From Algoriphagus boseongensis (GTDB lineage: Bacteria > Bacteroidota > Bacteroidia > Cytophagales > Cyclobacteriaceae), in the NCBI RefSeq assembly GCF_004362805.1, contig NZ_SNYF01000007.1, positions 372,001 to 436,000 of the forward strand: 64,000 nucleotides of DNA. Direction: 5' to 3'. A program made the translations under genes and the position numbers. Shown here in pieces: positions 1-12,772 of this stretch. Every line of letters starts with the position of its first letter. Positions within the stretch are counted from its first letter, which is position 1. Below the pieces are notes generated by a model. That model was not told the origin of the DNA. It saw only the letters and a list, made by a program, of their open reading frames with translations, and ran no database searches.

Positions 1-247
1 CGATATCCGGAGTCAGCCAATGTTGAGAATACATTTTCAGGACTAGGAAGTCGTACTTTTCTCCCGGTACAGAATGAACTATCTCGTAGCGATAGGTGGA
101 GTCTGAAGCCTGGACATAGTCTTTAAGCAGCGTGTTGGATCGGGGAGGGGCTTCAGGAGTTTCCTGTGATTTTTTACAGGAAAAAATCAAGCTAAGCCCC
201 AAAACAGCTAATATCAGAGAGCTTTTGGTCATGAAGAATTTGTTCAT
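1..247 (-). CDS. PhoPQ-activated pathogenicity-related lipoprotein, N-terminal part (cut by window edge)
   Basis: Only the first 82 codons lie in the window; the gene runs off the left edge. The protein starts with a short hydrophobic signal ending in the lipobox LIFS-C at about residue 24, so it should be a lipoprotein. After a proline-rich linker the sequence NTLLKDYVQASDSTYRYEIV, followed by a tract ending in SQHWLTPDI, matches the opening of the PhoPQ-activated pathogenicity-related (PqaA-type, alpha/beta-hydrolase-like) family, whose members begin with 'PL.DYV..PDPSY.WE' and 'L.SQTW.T'. Its cellular role is poorly defined in any organism. It lies 50 bp downstream of the propeller lipoprotein on the same strand and is probably co-transcribed with it. 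The family call rests on a short segment. Confidence 0.6.
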   Translation of the reverse strand, partial: MNKFFMTKSSLILAVLGLSLIFSCKKSQETPEAPPRSNTLLKDYVQASDSTYRYEIVHSVPGEKYDFLVLKMYSQHWLTPDI

Positions 248-297
248 AGGTGAAGGGTTTTTTGGGTTAATTTTTTGAAAAAGGGAGACTTCGATTT

Positions 298-3852
<3,555 letters not shown>

Positions 3853-3854
<2 letters not shown>

Positions 3855-3884
3855 AAAGGCGGGGCTTTCCCCCCTTTTTATTTT
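3853..3884 (+). terminator. Rho-independent terminator after GH97
   Basis: Immediately after the GH97 stop: an AAAAAGG/GGGG arm, a CTTT loop and a CCCC/CCTTTTT arm, then TATTTT. One extra base sits in the left arm. A-tract, stem and T-tract suggest that it can work in both directions, and it separates GH97 from the convergent minus-strand operon. Confidence 0.7.
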
Positions 3885-3937
3885 ATCCATGAAAGAGGTT
3901 TTGAAATAATCCAATTTGTTATCCAAATGATTCTTAA

Positions 3938-4375
3938 TCAACTCTCATAGGTGAAATGATCCCTGACCATAGCAAAAAGCTGGTTTTGGGTCATTTTATT
4001 GGCGTCTTTCATGATTATTCTTGTGCCTTGGAATTTCTTATTGTTATTGATCTGTTTGAAAAACTGGTTTTTTGTAATTCCTGGACCAATCAATAACAAC
4101 TCTTTAATTCCTACCACCTTTTCTTCCAGTTCATTGAAGTATTTTTTCAATTGATTTTCTTCAATGTTATTCCTCTTTTTTTCATTGTTAAAAGAACCTA
4201 CTTGAGCATTCATAAATTGAGTCTTATCGCTGGTTTCGCCTTCATAGCGAACGTGGCTTTCGATTGGGGATTCAATTTCTTCTACAGTACATGGATGGTT
4301 TTCAAAGAAACCAATCAAAGTAGCATGGCTTTGATCTATCCATATTCCTGCCTTTTTGGGATGTTGAGTTTCCAT
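3938..4375 (-). CDS. Small eRF1/VLRF1-like protein (hypothetical)
   Basis: 145 residues, no signal peptide. It opens with KKAGIWIDQSHATLI, followed by a charged middle and ELLLIGPGITKNQFFKQI. This pattern (IWID..A.li, then 'llliGPG..K..f...i') resembles the RNase H-like eRF1 domain 2 fold seen in small bacterial release-factor-like or host-attachment-like proteins. The resemblance is by eye only. It is the last gene of a three-gene minus-strand operon, 54 bp downstream of the phosphoribosyltransferase. The three genes together look like a general stress or resting-state module. The function is not known. Confidence 0.6.
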   Translation of the reverse strand: METQHPKKAGIWIDQSHATLIGFFENHPCTVEEIESPIESHVRYEGETSDKTQFMNAQVGSFNNEKKRNNIEENQLKKYFNELEEKVVGIKELLLIGPGITKNQFFKQINNNKKFQGTRIIMKDANKMTQNQLFAMVRDHFTYES

Positions 4376-4429
4376 GGTTATTGGGTTTTTTAGATAATTT
4401 TTCCCATTGAAATCCCATCACTGCAATGG

Positions 4430-5071
4430 TCAATGGGAACTAATCACTTTCTCATGTTTTCTCAAAAATCCCAGAGTTTCCTCATCGGTCAGATTTGAAA
4501 ACCTCTGATATCCTTGAGACACCGCCCGGAAGTCTTCCGGAATCTCTAAAATCAAGACCTCATCTGCCATCTTTTTCAGTTGTAATTCAGCTTCCCTACC
4601 TGATATGGGAGCTGCTACAATGAGTTTTTTGGGATGCTGTTTTTTACATAATTCCAAGGTTGTAAAGAGGGTAGATCCGGTTGCAATTCCGTCATCAACC
4701 ACGATGACTGTCCTATCATTAAGTTGGGGAATGGGTTCACCCTTTCTTAGCAATTGAACCCTTCTCTTGATTTCTTCCAACGCTTTATTTTTGATTTCCT
4801 CCAATTCCAAAGAGCTGATTTCTGAATTGACCCAAGGAGAGAGATATAAACTTCCATCTTCCGCCAAAGCACCAATTGCAAATTCAGGATTTAATGGATA
4901 GCCAAGTTTTTTTGAAATGACAGGGACTAATTCTGCATGCAATTCTTCGGCAACATAGAAGGCCGTTTCTATTCCTCCCCTTGGAATACCAATGATGATC
5001 GGATGTTCACCTTGATATTTTTTAAGTGACTTTCCGAGCTTAATTCCGGCATCTTTTCTATCCTCAAACAT
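4430..5071 (-). CDS. Phosphoribosyltransferase-family protein
   Basis: 213-residue cytosolic type I PRTase fold. The PRPP-binding loop is clear: RTVIVVDDGIATGST at about residues 120-134 (hydrophobic strand, two acidic residues, then G-x-A-T-G-S-T). The N-terminus has IIIGIPRGGIETAFYVAEEL, the 'PRGG' phosphate-binding turn typical of the stand-alone PRTases encoded next to dienelactone-hydrolase-like genes. The substrate is unknown; it is not a clear Apt, Hpt or Upp. Its start codon overlaps the end of the hydrolase gene by 8 bp, so the two are translationally coupled. In other bacteria similar domains are fused into one protein, which supports a joint function. Confidence 0.85.
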   Translation of the reverse strand: MFEDRKDAGIKLGKSLKKYQGEHPIIIGIPRGGIETAFYVAEELHAELVPVISKKLGYPLNPEFAIGALAEDGSLYLSPWVNSEISSLELEEIKNKALEEIKRRVQLLRKGEPIPQLNDRTVIVVDDGIATGSTLFTTLELCKKQHPKKLIVAAPISGREAELQLKKMADEVLILEIPEDFRAVSQGYQRFSNLTDEETLGFLRKHEKVISSH

Positions 5072-5741
5072 TTTGGCAGGATTTGGAATGCACTTTTTCC
5101 GAGTTTGACTTACCTGCTTCTCTAATCACCTGAAAAATCCAATTCATAGATTCTTCAGCTACTTCTTCAAGCTTTCCTGGTTCTTCAAAAAGATGCCCAG
5201 CTCCTGATATTATTTTCAAATTATTTCCTTCAGGAAAATGCTTGTAACAAGCCTGATTTAAACGCAAAACTTCTTGATCCAAGCTACCCACTATCCATAG
5301 CATAGGGCATTTCACCTCAGGAATATGATCCACCGCATAATCCAATCTTCCTCCTCTTGAGATTACTCCGCTGATTTTCTTTTTTAATTTTCCGGCTGCT
5401 GCTACAGCTACTGCTGCACCTGTGCTTCCCCCAAAGTAAAAGATAGGGAGCGAGGCTATTTTTGAATTTGATTTTATTGATCGGGTTAACTCAATTAGCC
5501 GATCTGTTAAGCTTGGAAGGTGGAAGTCTCCAGTTTCTTGTTCAATGGGAGTATTAAGGTCAAAAAGTAAATTGGCAATTCCATTTTTATTGAAAAACTG
5601 AGAAATGCAGTTATTCCTGGGACTGAATCTACCACTCCCACTTCCATGTACAAATAGTACCAAGGCTTTCGGCAGATTGGGGAGAAATAAATCTCCTTCG
5701 CGGTATTTTCCACCAATTTTCAACTGACACAACTCCTTCAT
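5064..5741 (-). CDS. Dienelactone hydrolase-like alpha/beta hydrolase
   Basis: About 225 residues from the ATG at 5741; a longer reading from a TTG at 5780 has no obvious benefit. Alpha/beta-hydrolase features: ALVLFVHGSGSGRFSPRN (oxyanion region HGSGSGR, typical of this subfamily), the nucleophile elbow IFYFGGSTGAAVA (G-G-S-T-G), an acidic residue in MLWIVGSLDQEV, and a late histidine in IISGAGHLFEEPG. The Ser-Asp-His triad is therefore complete. It is cytosolic, with no signal peptide. The substrate is unknown. It is the first gene of the operon with the PRTase and eRF1-like genes. Confidence 0.85.
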   Translation of the reverse strand: MKELCQLKIGGKYREGDLFLPNLPKALVLFVHGSGSGRFSPRNNCISQFFNKNGIANLLFDLNTPIEQETGDFHLPSLTDRLIELTRSIKSNSKIASLPIFYFGGSTGAAVAVAAAGKLKKKISGVISRGGRLDYAVDHIPEVKCPMLWIVGSLDQEVLRLNQACYKHFPEGNNLKIISGAGHLFEEPGKLEEVAEESMNWIFQVIREAGKSNSEKVHSKSCQNV

Positions 5742-5828
5742 AAATTGGTTATTTAAGCAATTGAAGGAAGTCAAAATCAATGACTTAAAAAATGATTTTG
5801 GTCACATAAGGAGCTGCTTTCTGCCTGA

Positions 5829-5851
5829 TAAAAACAGAGAAATGTTCTCTG
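5829..5851 (-). terminator. Terminator after the sialidase gene
   Basis: Read on the minus strand: CAGAGAA, loop CAT, TTCTCTG, then TTTTTATC. A perfect 7-bp stem followed by five T lies about 40 bp after the sialidase stop. Confidence 0.65.
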
Positions 5852-5891
5852 AAATTATGGATAGGTGTTTTTTTAGAGAGTTCCGAAAAAG

Positions 5892-7055
5892 CTATTCTTT
5901 CCACTTAATCTGTTTGAAAACTAATTGGTGGTAATTATCCCTTTCATACAAAATCCCCAAAGTCTTGTCATCTATATTGACTAGGTCAGAATAAGCTGTC
6001 CAAGGAAGTTTTTTGGACTCTGAGGTGAAATCCACTGGAATCACATGGTCCCAGGTTTTGCCTTCGTCATAGCTAAGTTTTATTGTTAGGTAATTTCTTT
6101 CTTCAGTGTCAGCCGCGTTTGAATGTGCGAGGATGGTATTTCCATTTTCCTCGCCAATCGCCAAAATCGAAGCCTGGCAAACTGGATCGGGAAGCTGCTC
6201 TTCGAAGTATTCCTCATCCCAGGTTTTTCCTCCATCTGAGGAGAAGGCTAAGATTCTTTGCCTAATGTTTCCTCTTTGATTTCTGGTGCTCATGATCATT
6301 CTACCTCCAGAAAGCTCAGCTGCTATGGATTCATTTGAGCCGGGAAATCGAATTGATTCTGATAGCCAAAAGGTTTTTCCCTGATCATCTGTAAAAAATC
6401 CATGGGCCAGATATTCGGAGAAATTCTCCTGCGGTGGACCCACTGAATGATTGGCAGCCACAAAGATTCTTCCTTTGAAAGGACCTTGCTGAAACTGAAA
6501 AGCATGGCCGGGAGTATTGGCATAATGTCTCCAATCTTCAGGATTGGTGTAGGAGGGGTTGAAATCAGGATTATTGGGTTTGTGAACTTGCAGGGTGATA
6601 TTAAGAGGCTGCTCCCAAGTTTTTCCCAGATCGAAAGACTTCATCATCCATGCCTCACGAACACCCCGGTTCATTCGGATATCAAATTCGTGGTTATTTC
6701 CCGTATTGTAGAAAAGATAAACGACGCCCTGAGGATATTCAGGATCAAAAAGATCCACCACCGGAGCTGGATTTCCAGCTTGAAGGCTGTCATAATCCAC
6801 CAATGTTTGAATGGGAGACCAGGTAAAACCTCCATCCAAACTTCGCTTCATCACCAAATTGACGTCTCCAAAATCATCACTTCCATTTACTCTTCCTTCT
6901 GCAAAAGCTAATAAATCTCCATTGGGAAGGGAAATGATAGCTGGAATCCTATAAATGGCATGTCCTTCCTTTCCTGCCTCAAAGACGATTGTTTCCTGAG
7001 CCAGAACAAGATTTTGGAAAAAAAGAGCAAAAATGAAAATTAAGAATCGGGTCAC
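5892..7055 (-). CDS. Exo-alpha-sialidase (GH33 neuraminidase)
   Basis: 387-residue secreted six-bladed propeller enzyme that removes terminal sialic acid from glycans. A signal peptide ends at FFQNLVLAQ. The YRIPAI motif (the FRIP/YRIP arginine-triad signature) is at about residues 35-40. At least four Asp boxes (S-x-D-x-G-x-T-W) are visible: SLDGGFTW, SFDLGKTW, SSDGGKTW and SYDEGKTW. The catalytic Glu region is likely NESIAAELSGGRM. The start is a GTG directly before the signal peptide. It is probably periplasmic or surface-exposed. It sits 73 bp downstream of two sulfatase genes on the same strand, so the set may strip sialic acid and sulfate from mucin-like or similarly decorated glycans. 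No sialic acid catabolic genes (nanA/nanE) are in the window. Confidence 0.9.
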   Translation of the reverse strand: MTRFLIFIFALFFQNLVLAQETIVFEAGKEGHAIYRIPAIISLPNGDLLAFAEGRVNGSDDFGDVNLVMKRSLDGGFTWSPIQTLVDYDSLQAGNPAPVVDLFDPEYPQGVVYLFYNTGNNHEFDIRMNRGVREAWMMKSFDLGKTWEQPLNITLQVHKPNNPDFNPSYTNPEDWRHYANTPGHAFQFQQGPFKGRIFVAANHSVGPPQENFSEYLAHGFFTDDQGKTFWLSESIRFPGSNESIAAELSGGRMIMSTRNQRGNIRQRILAFSSDGGKTWDEEYFEEQLPDPVCQASILAIGEENGNTILAHSNAADTEERNYLTIKLSYDEGKTWDHVIPVDFTSESKKLPWTAYSDLVNIDDKTLGILYERDNYHQLVFKQIKWKE

Positions 7056-7128
7056 TACTAGGCTATTTTGGGTACCAAAAAGTAGGGATTTTTTGGTTTT
7101 AGCCTAGGATTTCCAAGTCACTTTTGTT

Positions 7129-8580
7129 TCAATTTTCTCTAAAATATCTCATCAAAGTATATTCTGGCTGCCACTGATCTGGCTTTCTTTTCAGGGTATC
7201 CGGATTGTACGCCATGGGTTTAATCACCTTTGCTGTAAATGAAACTGTATCTCCAACCTGGGCTTGGGATTCCAAAAGCAGGGAGATCATTTTTTCCTTT
7301 TGAACCTGAAATGCACTGTCTTCTACAAGATTATGGAGTTCGTCTGGATCATTTTCCAGATCAAAAAGTTGAGAATAATCCCGTTCTGGATAGCGAATAA
7401 ACTTCCATTTCTTATCCCGAATTGCACGCACGGTATGTCTATAGGCAGTAAACATTACTTCTCGGACAGATTCCTGCTCACCTTTTAAAACAGGAACCAG
7501 ACTTTTTCCCTCCAGATTTTCCTTTTTCGGCAATCCAGCTAGTTCTGCCAAGGTAGGATAGAGGTCATGGATATATGCGAAGGCGTCGAATTCCTTTCCT
7601 TTTGGTACTCCAGGTCCTTGAATGATCAGAGGAATGCGCATGCTATGTTCATAGAGATTTTGCTTTCCCAAAAGTCCATGACTTCCCACTGCCAAGCCAT
7701 TGTCAGCGGCATAGACAATGATGGTGTTTTCATACTTACCGGACTCTTTCAGAGCCTGAATGATTTTTGCTATTTGACTATCCAAGTGTGTAACCAAAGC
7801 ATAATAATCCGAGAGAATCATCTGGATCACTTCCTGTTTTCTGGGCCAGCCTGTGAGGTTTTCATCACGAACTGTCAGTTGGTCAAACTGAAATGGATGA
7901 AATGGCATGTAATTTTTTGGCAAAGGGATAGAACCGTCAAGATAGCGATTGATGTAACTGGCTTCCGGAGAGTAAGGGTCATGAGGTACAGTAAAAGCCA
8001 CATAGCAGAAAAAAGGCTTTGCTGAATCCTTTTGCGACTGAATAAACTCGATGGCAGATTGGGCAAAAACCTCAGTGGAATAGCCTTTTTGAGTTGGTTC
8101 TCCTAATTTTCCATCGGCCCCAAAATCCCTCAATGGAAGATCGTAATGGTTGGCCATGCCACCTAAATAGACATTTTTGGCTTGCTGGAAACTAGCTTCG
8201 AAAGCTTCCTTCTCATTATGCCATTTCCCTGTTCCAAAAGTGGTATATCCAGCTTGGGCAAAGTCCATAGTCATGGTATTTACCCCCTGAAGCTTATCGT
8301 AAACCCGAAAAAGATTTTGCCCACTAAAAAGCATAGCCCGGCTTGCCATGCAGATGGCTCCGTGATTTCCTCCCATCACATAGGCATGGGTAAATCGACT
8401 CCCATCTTTCGCCAATTGGTCTAAAGTAGGTGTTTGGATATAAGGGTTACCAGAAATCCCCAAAGCATCTGCACGCTGATCATCGGCAAATAGGAAAAGG
8501 ACATTTGGAGCTTGAGGAGTTTCTTTTTCCTTACAAGCCCATGACCCAACTAAGAGGAGAAATAATGCTAGTTTCTTCAT
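7129..8580 (-). CDS. S1-family sulfatase, lipoprotein
   Basis: 483-residue type I sulfatase that hydrolyses sulfate esters through a formylglycine. Lipobox GSWA-C at about residue 16 gives a membrane-anchored enzyme. The active-site signature is ICMASRAMLFSG, C-x-A-S-R, where the cysteine must be oxidised by a maturase that is not in this window. Metal ligands occur early in LFLFADDQRADALG and late in IIVYAADNGLAVGSHG. The substrate cannot be named. The start is one base after the stop of the upstream sulfatase gene, so the two are coupled, with the sialidase following. Confidence 0.9.
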   Translation of the reverse strand: MKKLALFLLLVGSWACKEKETPQAPNVLFLFADDQRADALGISGNPYIQTPTLDQLAKDGSRFTHAYVMGGNHGAICMASRAMLFSGQNLFRVYDKLQGVNTMTMDFAQAGYTTFGTGKWHNEKEAFEASFQQAKNVYLGGMANHYDLPLRDFGADGKLGEPTQKGYSTEVFAQSAIEFIQSQKDSAKPFFCYVAFTVPHDPYSPEASYINRYLDGSIPLPKNYMPFHPFQFDQLTVRDENLTGWPRKQEVIQMILSDYYALVTHLDSQIAKIIQALKESGKYENTIIVYAADNGLAVGSHGLLGKQNLYEHSMRIPLIIQGPGVPKGKEFDAFAYIHDLYPTLAELAGLPKKENLEGKSLVPVLKGEQESVREVMFTAYRHTVRAIRDKKWKFIRYPERDYSQLFDLENDPDELHNLVEDSAFQVQKEKMISLLLESQAQVGDTVSFTAKVIKPMAYNPDTLKRKPDQWQPEYTLMRYFREN

Positions 8581-8581
8581 A

Positions 8582-10012
8582 TCAATAGGTTTTACCTAAG
8601 TCATTGGTCTGAACTTCTTTAATTTTTTGGGCCAATAATGCCTTCATGGCTTCTACCTGAGGTTTATAAAAGTCCACTAGAGCTAGATTTTGAAACTGAC
8701 CGGGGTCTTGGTACATGTCAAAAAGTTCAACTCCTTCTTCCCCGTTTTTCCCATATTGGATATAGGCCCATTGCTCGGTTCGAATCAAAAAAGTCTCTCC
8801 TCCCTGAGTGACAGAAAAAGCGAACTCTCTGACCTTTTTCTTTGGATCATTCAAAATAGGCTTAAGACTTTTTCCTTGTAAGGCATTTGGTATTTCATGT
8901 CCTGTCATTTCCAATAGAGTGGGATAGAGGTCGACGAGTTCAGCAAAAGAGTCGCTTGATCCCGGAGAAATTCCAGGGGCTTTAATAATCAAGGGAACCT
9001 TTACTGATTCTTCTTTCAGGGATACTTTCATCCAAAAATCATGTTCCCCCAAATGAAATCCGTGATCAGAAGTGAAAATCACAATCGTGCTTTTTTCCAA
9101 TCCCTCTTTTTTCAAGGCGTTTAAAATCTTTCCAACCTGCGCATCCATAAATGATACCGAAGCATAGTATCCGGCAATTGCCTTTTGCTTTTGCTCATAG
9201 CTCATTTCTGAATTTTGGGTGGTCACGTAATTGATGCCTTTTTTTGGAATGTCATCCCAATCTCCTTCCACGATGGCTGGTGGCACTATTTTCTGCCAGG
9301 GATAAGTTTGAAAGTAATTCTCTGGAGTCACAAAAGGCACATGTGGCCTGACTAAGCCAACAGCCAAAAAAAAGGGTTGATCCTTATGTTTCTGGATCAG
9401 TTCGATTGCTTTTTCAGCAGTTTTTCCATCCGATTGTGCCAAATCTCCTCCTTCGGACTGGACGATGGTCATGACGTTTCCCCCCTTTCGTTCTATACTT
9501 CCATCTGGATTGTTTTGTGCCAATTCGGCTTTTCCAGGAGATGTCCATTCAGGTCCTTGGGAGTTGAATCGCTCAGTCCATGAAGCAGGATCATCGGTAC
9601 CATCACTTCCAGTTTCAATATCAATGGGTACACCCATGTGGAAGATTTTACTCACTCGTGCGGTGTAGTAGCCTTTGGATTTAAAAAACTCAGCCAAGGA
9701 TTTTCTAAAATCTCCTACATTTTCTCGTCCACTGATATAGCCATAGGTTTCTGTAGCGCTTGGATAATAGCCAAACATGAAAGAAGCTCTTGAAGGCCCA
9801 CAAACTGGATATTGGGAATAGGCTTTTTTAAACACTACTCCCTCTGAAGCTAACTGGTCGATATGGGGAGTATTTACGATTTGATTTCCATAAGCTCCCA
9901 GCGCATTAGCGGTAAGGTCGTCCGAAATAATCAGCAGGATATTAGGTTTCTCAGTTTGAGAAATAGCCGAAAAGGAAAGAAAGAGAAGAAAACCGGCTAG
10001 GACAATTCTCAT
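8582..10012 (-). CDS. S1-family sulfatase, iduronate-2-sulfatase-like
   Basis: 476-residue exported sulfatase (signal peptide ending SFSAISQ, type I cleavage). The signature is PVCGPSRASFMFG (C-x-P-S-R). Metal-binding aspartates are in LLIISDDLTANALGAYG and IVIFTSDHGFHLGEH. Its spacing and the run KSKGYYTARVSKIFHMG with an 'SWTERFN' region resemble iduronate-2-sulfatase-type (S1_7) proteins; this subfamily assignment is by eye. It is the first gene of the minus-strand sulfatase-sulfatase-sialidase operon and is divergent from a TonB receptor gene across a 198-bp promoter region. Confidence 0.9.
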   Translation of the reverse strand: MRIVLAGFLLFLSFSAISQTEKPNILLIISDDLTANALGAYGNQIVNTPHIDQLASEGVVFKKAYSQYPVCGPSRASFMFGYYPSATETYGYISGRENVGDFRKSLAEFFKSKGYYTARVSKIFHMGVPIDIETGSDGTDDPASWTERFNSQGPEWTSPGKAELAQNNPDGSIERKGGNVMTIVQSEGGDLAQSDGKTAEKAIELIQKHKDQPFFLAVGLVRPHVPFVTPENYFQTYPWQKIVPPAIVEGDWDDIPKKGINYVTTQNSEMSYEQKQKAIAGYYASVSFMDAQVGKILNALKKEGLEKSTIVIFTSDHGFHLGEHDFWMKVSLKEESVKVPLIIKAPGISPGSSDSFAELVDLYPTLLEMTGHEIPNALQGKSLKPILNDPKKKVREFAFSVTQGGETFLIRTEQWAYIQYGKNGEEGVELFDMYQDPGQFQNLALVDFYKPQVEAMKALLAQKIKEVQTNDLGKTY

Positions 10013-10143
10013 GGAGTCTGATTTTTTGAAAGGGAAGATAATCCTATTTCCGACTTTTTGAAAAAATCCTGGCGATCCTAATGGGTAAAGAGTTCGCGGA
10101 AAAAGGCATTTTAATTTTTATTTGGATTTTTTCTAAATAAAGA

Positions 10144-10174
10144 TTGACTCGAAAAGGTTTTGCTTTTATGTTTG
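10144..10174 (+). promoter_or_regulatory. Bacteroidota-type promoter for the TonB receptor
   Basis: TTG (-33 region) at 10144-10146, a 20-bp spacer, then TATGTTTG (TAnnTTTG, -7) at 10167-10174. The ATG follows 36 bp later. This fits the known sigma factor preference of Bacteroidota. Confidence 0.6.
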
Positions 10175-10210
10175 CATCGTTATTTGAAATAAGTCTAAAT
10201 AAATACAGCG

Positions 10211-12637
10211 ATGCGATTCATTTATAGTCTTTTGGTACTTGGTTTATTATTGTCGACAGAGGCGATTGCCCAAAAGAATTTACTCCGAGGAAAGGTAACT
10301 GACGAAAACAATCTGCCTATTCAAGGCGCTTCCGTTCTGCTTGGCGGTACAGTTAGAGGTGTTCAGACTGATTTGGAAGGGAAGTATGAGTTGAAAGACT
10401 TTCCAGCCGGAGAATACAAATTAGTAATTAGCCTGGTTGGTTTTGGAACATTGGAAAAAGGGTTCTCCATAGGTGAAAAAGAAACCAAAACCTTAGATAT
10501 TATCCTTCAGGAAGAAGAATTCCAATTGGCTGAATTCAGAGTTTCGGCAAGTCGAGGCATTTTATCTCAAAGCAATATGCCAGAGGTCAGTGATTTTCAG
10601 ATCAATGCAGGAAAGAAGAATGAAGTAATCAAGCTGGCTGAAATCAACGCCAACCTGGCGATGAATAATAGCCGCCAGATTTTTGGCAGAACTCCTGGTA
10701 TTTCTATCTGGGAAAATGATGGTTCAGGAATTCAGTTGGGCGTTGCCTCTCGGGGTTTGAGTCCCAATCGTTCTTGGGAATTCAATGTAAGAATGAATGG
10801 GTATGACATCACTCCTGATCCTATGGGCTATCCAGAGGCATATTTCACACCTCCAATGGAAGTGGTGGAGGAAATCCAAATTATCCGAGGAGCTTCTTCT
10901 CTACAATATGGGCCTCAGTTTGGTGGCTTGATGAATTTTGTCTTGAGAAAGCCAGATAAGTCCACCCGATTTACCGCAGAGAGTTTGAATACTTTCGGTA
11001 GCAATGGACTTTTTAGCTCGTTCAATTACGTGGGTGGTACAGAAGGAAAGTGGAATTATACCGCTTACTATCAAAAGAGAAGAGGTGATGGCTGGAGAGA
11101 AAACGGATTTTTCAATACCGATCACGCACACGTTGAAGTCAACTATGCCGCCAGCAATCGACTTAAGCTCGGCTATGAAATGACCTACATGACTACTGAA
11201 ACCCAGCAACCTGGAGGTCTAACTGACGCTCAGTTTGAGGAAAATTCTCAGCAAAGCTCAAGAAGCAGAAATTGGTTTAATACTCCATGGTTTATTCCTT
11301 CTTTGTCTGCAGAATATTTAATCTCTCCAAATACAAAATTGAGTTGGAAGGCATTCGGAACTTTTGCCGAGCGGAATTCTGTAGGTTTTATGAGGCCGAT
11401 CAACCAAGAAGATGATTTTGGTAATAGACAAGTCGACAGAGATTTTTATACTACCTATGGTTCAGAATTGAGGCTTCAGCACAATTATGAGCTTTTTAGT
11501 CAGGAGCAGACCTTGATGAGTGGATTGAGATATTTCAATGGAACCATCGATAGAAAACAGTTAGGAACTGGAACAACAGAATCGGATATGGATTTCTCTG
11601 TGGCTGATGGTGACTACAGAAGAAAGTTAGATTACAACAACATCAATTTTGCAGCCTTTGCTGAAAATGTCTTCCGATTCAATGAGAATCTTTTGTTCAC
11701 TGCCGGATTGAGATTGGAAAACATCCAATCGAATATGGAAGGACAGTTGAATGTAAGCAATGGAACTCCACAGCTTTTGAATCCTGAAACGAGATCCAGA
11801 ACATTTGCCTTGCTGGGTTTAGGTGCCGAATATCACTTGGGTAAAAACACAGAGTTTTATTCCAACTTCTCTCAGGCCTATAGACCAGTTTTGATTTCTG
11901 ACTTGACTCCTCCTGCCACCACCGATGTGATTGATCAAAATCTACAGGATGCTAGAGGATATAATTTCGACTTTGGCTATAGAGGTAAAATCGGAACCTA
12001 TTTCAATTTTGATGTGAGTTATTTCTTCCTGAATTATGATAACCGAATCGGGACCATAGCTCAGGCAAATCCAGATGGATCGATCTATAATTTCCGAACA
12101 AATTTGGGAAGATCAGTTAGCCAGGGATTTGAAGGGTATGTGGAATTTGACCCAATCACTGCCTTCTTCGAAAGTTCAAGATTTGGATACCTTCACCTTT
12201 TTGCGTCAGTAGCTTTGGTTGATGCTACCTACAGGGATTTTGAAGTGACTTCAGTAAGTAACGGAGAAATTACCGTACGAAACTTAGAAGGGAATCAAGT
12301 AGAAAATGCTCCCAAAAGAATCAACCGATTTGGAGCAACCTATAGCTTGGGCAAGTTTTCCATGACTTGGCAATTGAGTGACATTGGAGAAGCTTTCTCT
12401 GATGCCTCAAACACTGTAACTCCAAATGCAGCAGCTACAGTTGGTTTGATTCCAGCATATCAAGTTCAGGATCTTTCAGCCAGTTGGAAAGTTTGGAAGC
12501 AACATACCCTGAAAGCCGGGGTGAATAACTTGACTGACGAAAGATATTTCACCAGAAGAGCAGGAGGGTACCCAGGTCCTGGAATTATGCCGGCTGATGG
12601 AAGAACCTTCTATTTTACTTTGGGTCTAAAATTCTAA
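10211..12637 (+). CDS. TonB-dependent outer-membrane receptor, FecA-like
   Basis: 808 residues. A signal peptide (to AIAQ) is followed by a carboxypeptidase-regulatory-like domain (GKVTDENNLPIQGASVLLGGTVRGVQTDLEGKY is split here as its opening GKVTDENNLPIQ and later GVQTDLEGKY), a plug domain and a 22-strand barrel ending in FTLGLKF. The plug has IQLGVASRGLSPNRSWEFNV and EIQIIRGASSLQYGPQFGG, similar to Fe(3+)-dicitrate-type receptors. No SusD partner, FecR or sigma factor gene lies beside it, so it is not a standard polysaccharide SusCD pair. Its position between sulfatase genes on both sides suggests uptake of a desulfated product, or of iron under the same conditions. A strong terminator follows. 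Confidence 0.88.
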   Translation: MRFIYSLLVLGLLLSTEAIAQKNLLRGKVTDENNLPIQGASVLLGGTVRGVQTDLEGKYELKDFPAGEYKLVISLVGFGTLEKGFSIGEKETKTLDIILQEEEFQLAEFRVSASRGILSQSNMPEVSDFQINAGKKNEVIKLAEINANLAMNNSRQIFGRTPGISIWENDGSGIQLGVASRGLSPNRSWEFNVRMNGYDITPDPMGYPEAYFTPPMEVVEEIQIIRGASSLQYGPQFGGLMNFVLRKPDKSTRFTAESLNTFGSNGLFSSFNYVGGTEGKWNYTAYYQKRRGDGWRENGFFNTDHAHVEVNYAASNRLKLGYEMTYMTTETQQPGGLTDAQFEENSQQSSRSRNWFNTPWFIPSLSAEYLISPNTKLSWKAFGTFAERNSVGFMRPINQEDDFGNRQVDRDFYTTYGSELRLQHNYELFSQEQTLMSGLRYFNGTIDRKQLGTGTTESDMDFSVADGDYRRKLDYNNINFAAFAENVFRFNENLLFTAGLRLENIQSNMEGQLNVSNGTPQLLNPETRSRTFALLGLGAEYHLGKNTEFYSNFSQAYRPVLISDLTPPATTDVIDQNLQDARGYNFDFGYRGKIGTYFNFDVSYFFLNYDNRIGTIAQANPDGSIYNFRTNLGRSVSQGFEGYVEFDPITAFFESSRFGYLHLFASVALVDATYRDFEVTSVSNGEITVRNLEGNQVENAPKRINRFGATYSLGKFSMTWQLSDIGEAFSDASNTVTPNAAATVGLIPAYQVQDLSASWKVWKQHTLKAGVNNLTDERYFTRRAGGYPGPGIMPADGRTFYFTLGLKF

Positions 12638-12662
12638 AAATAAACAGGTGGGTAAAGAAAAG

Positions 12663-12694
12663 CCGCTTTCTAACGGAAGCGGTTTTTTCTTTTT
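12663..12694 (+). terminator. Rho-independent terminator after the TonB receptor
   Basis: CCGCTT (12663-12668), loop, AAGCGG (12677-12682), then TTTTTTCTTTTT. Lies 25 bp after the receptor stop. Confidence 0.8.
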
Positions 12695-12772
12695 ATGGAA
12701 TAATTCTTTGAGTGGCAGGTTCACTTGCCTAAACTTTTTTACTTTAGATAAACTCACTTTACCCACCATCCT

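Noticed and set aside
10211-12637. SusC-type polysaccharide importer
   Set aside because: Length and plug motifs fit FecA-like receptors, and no SusD gene follows.
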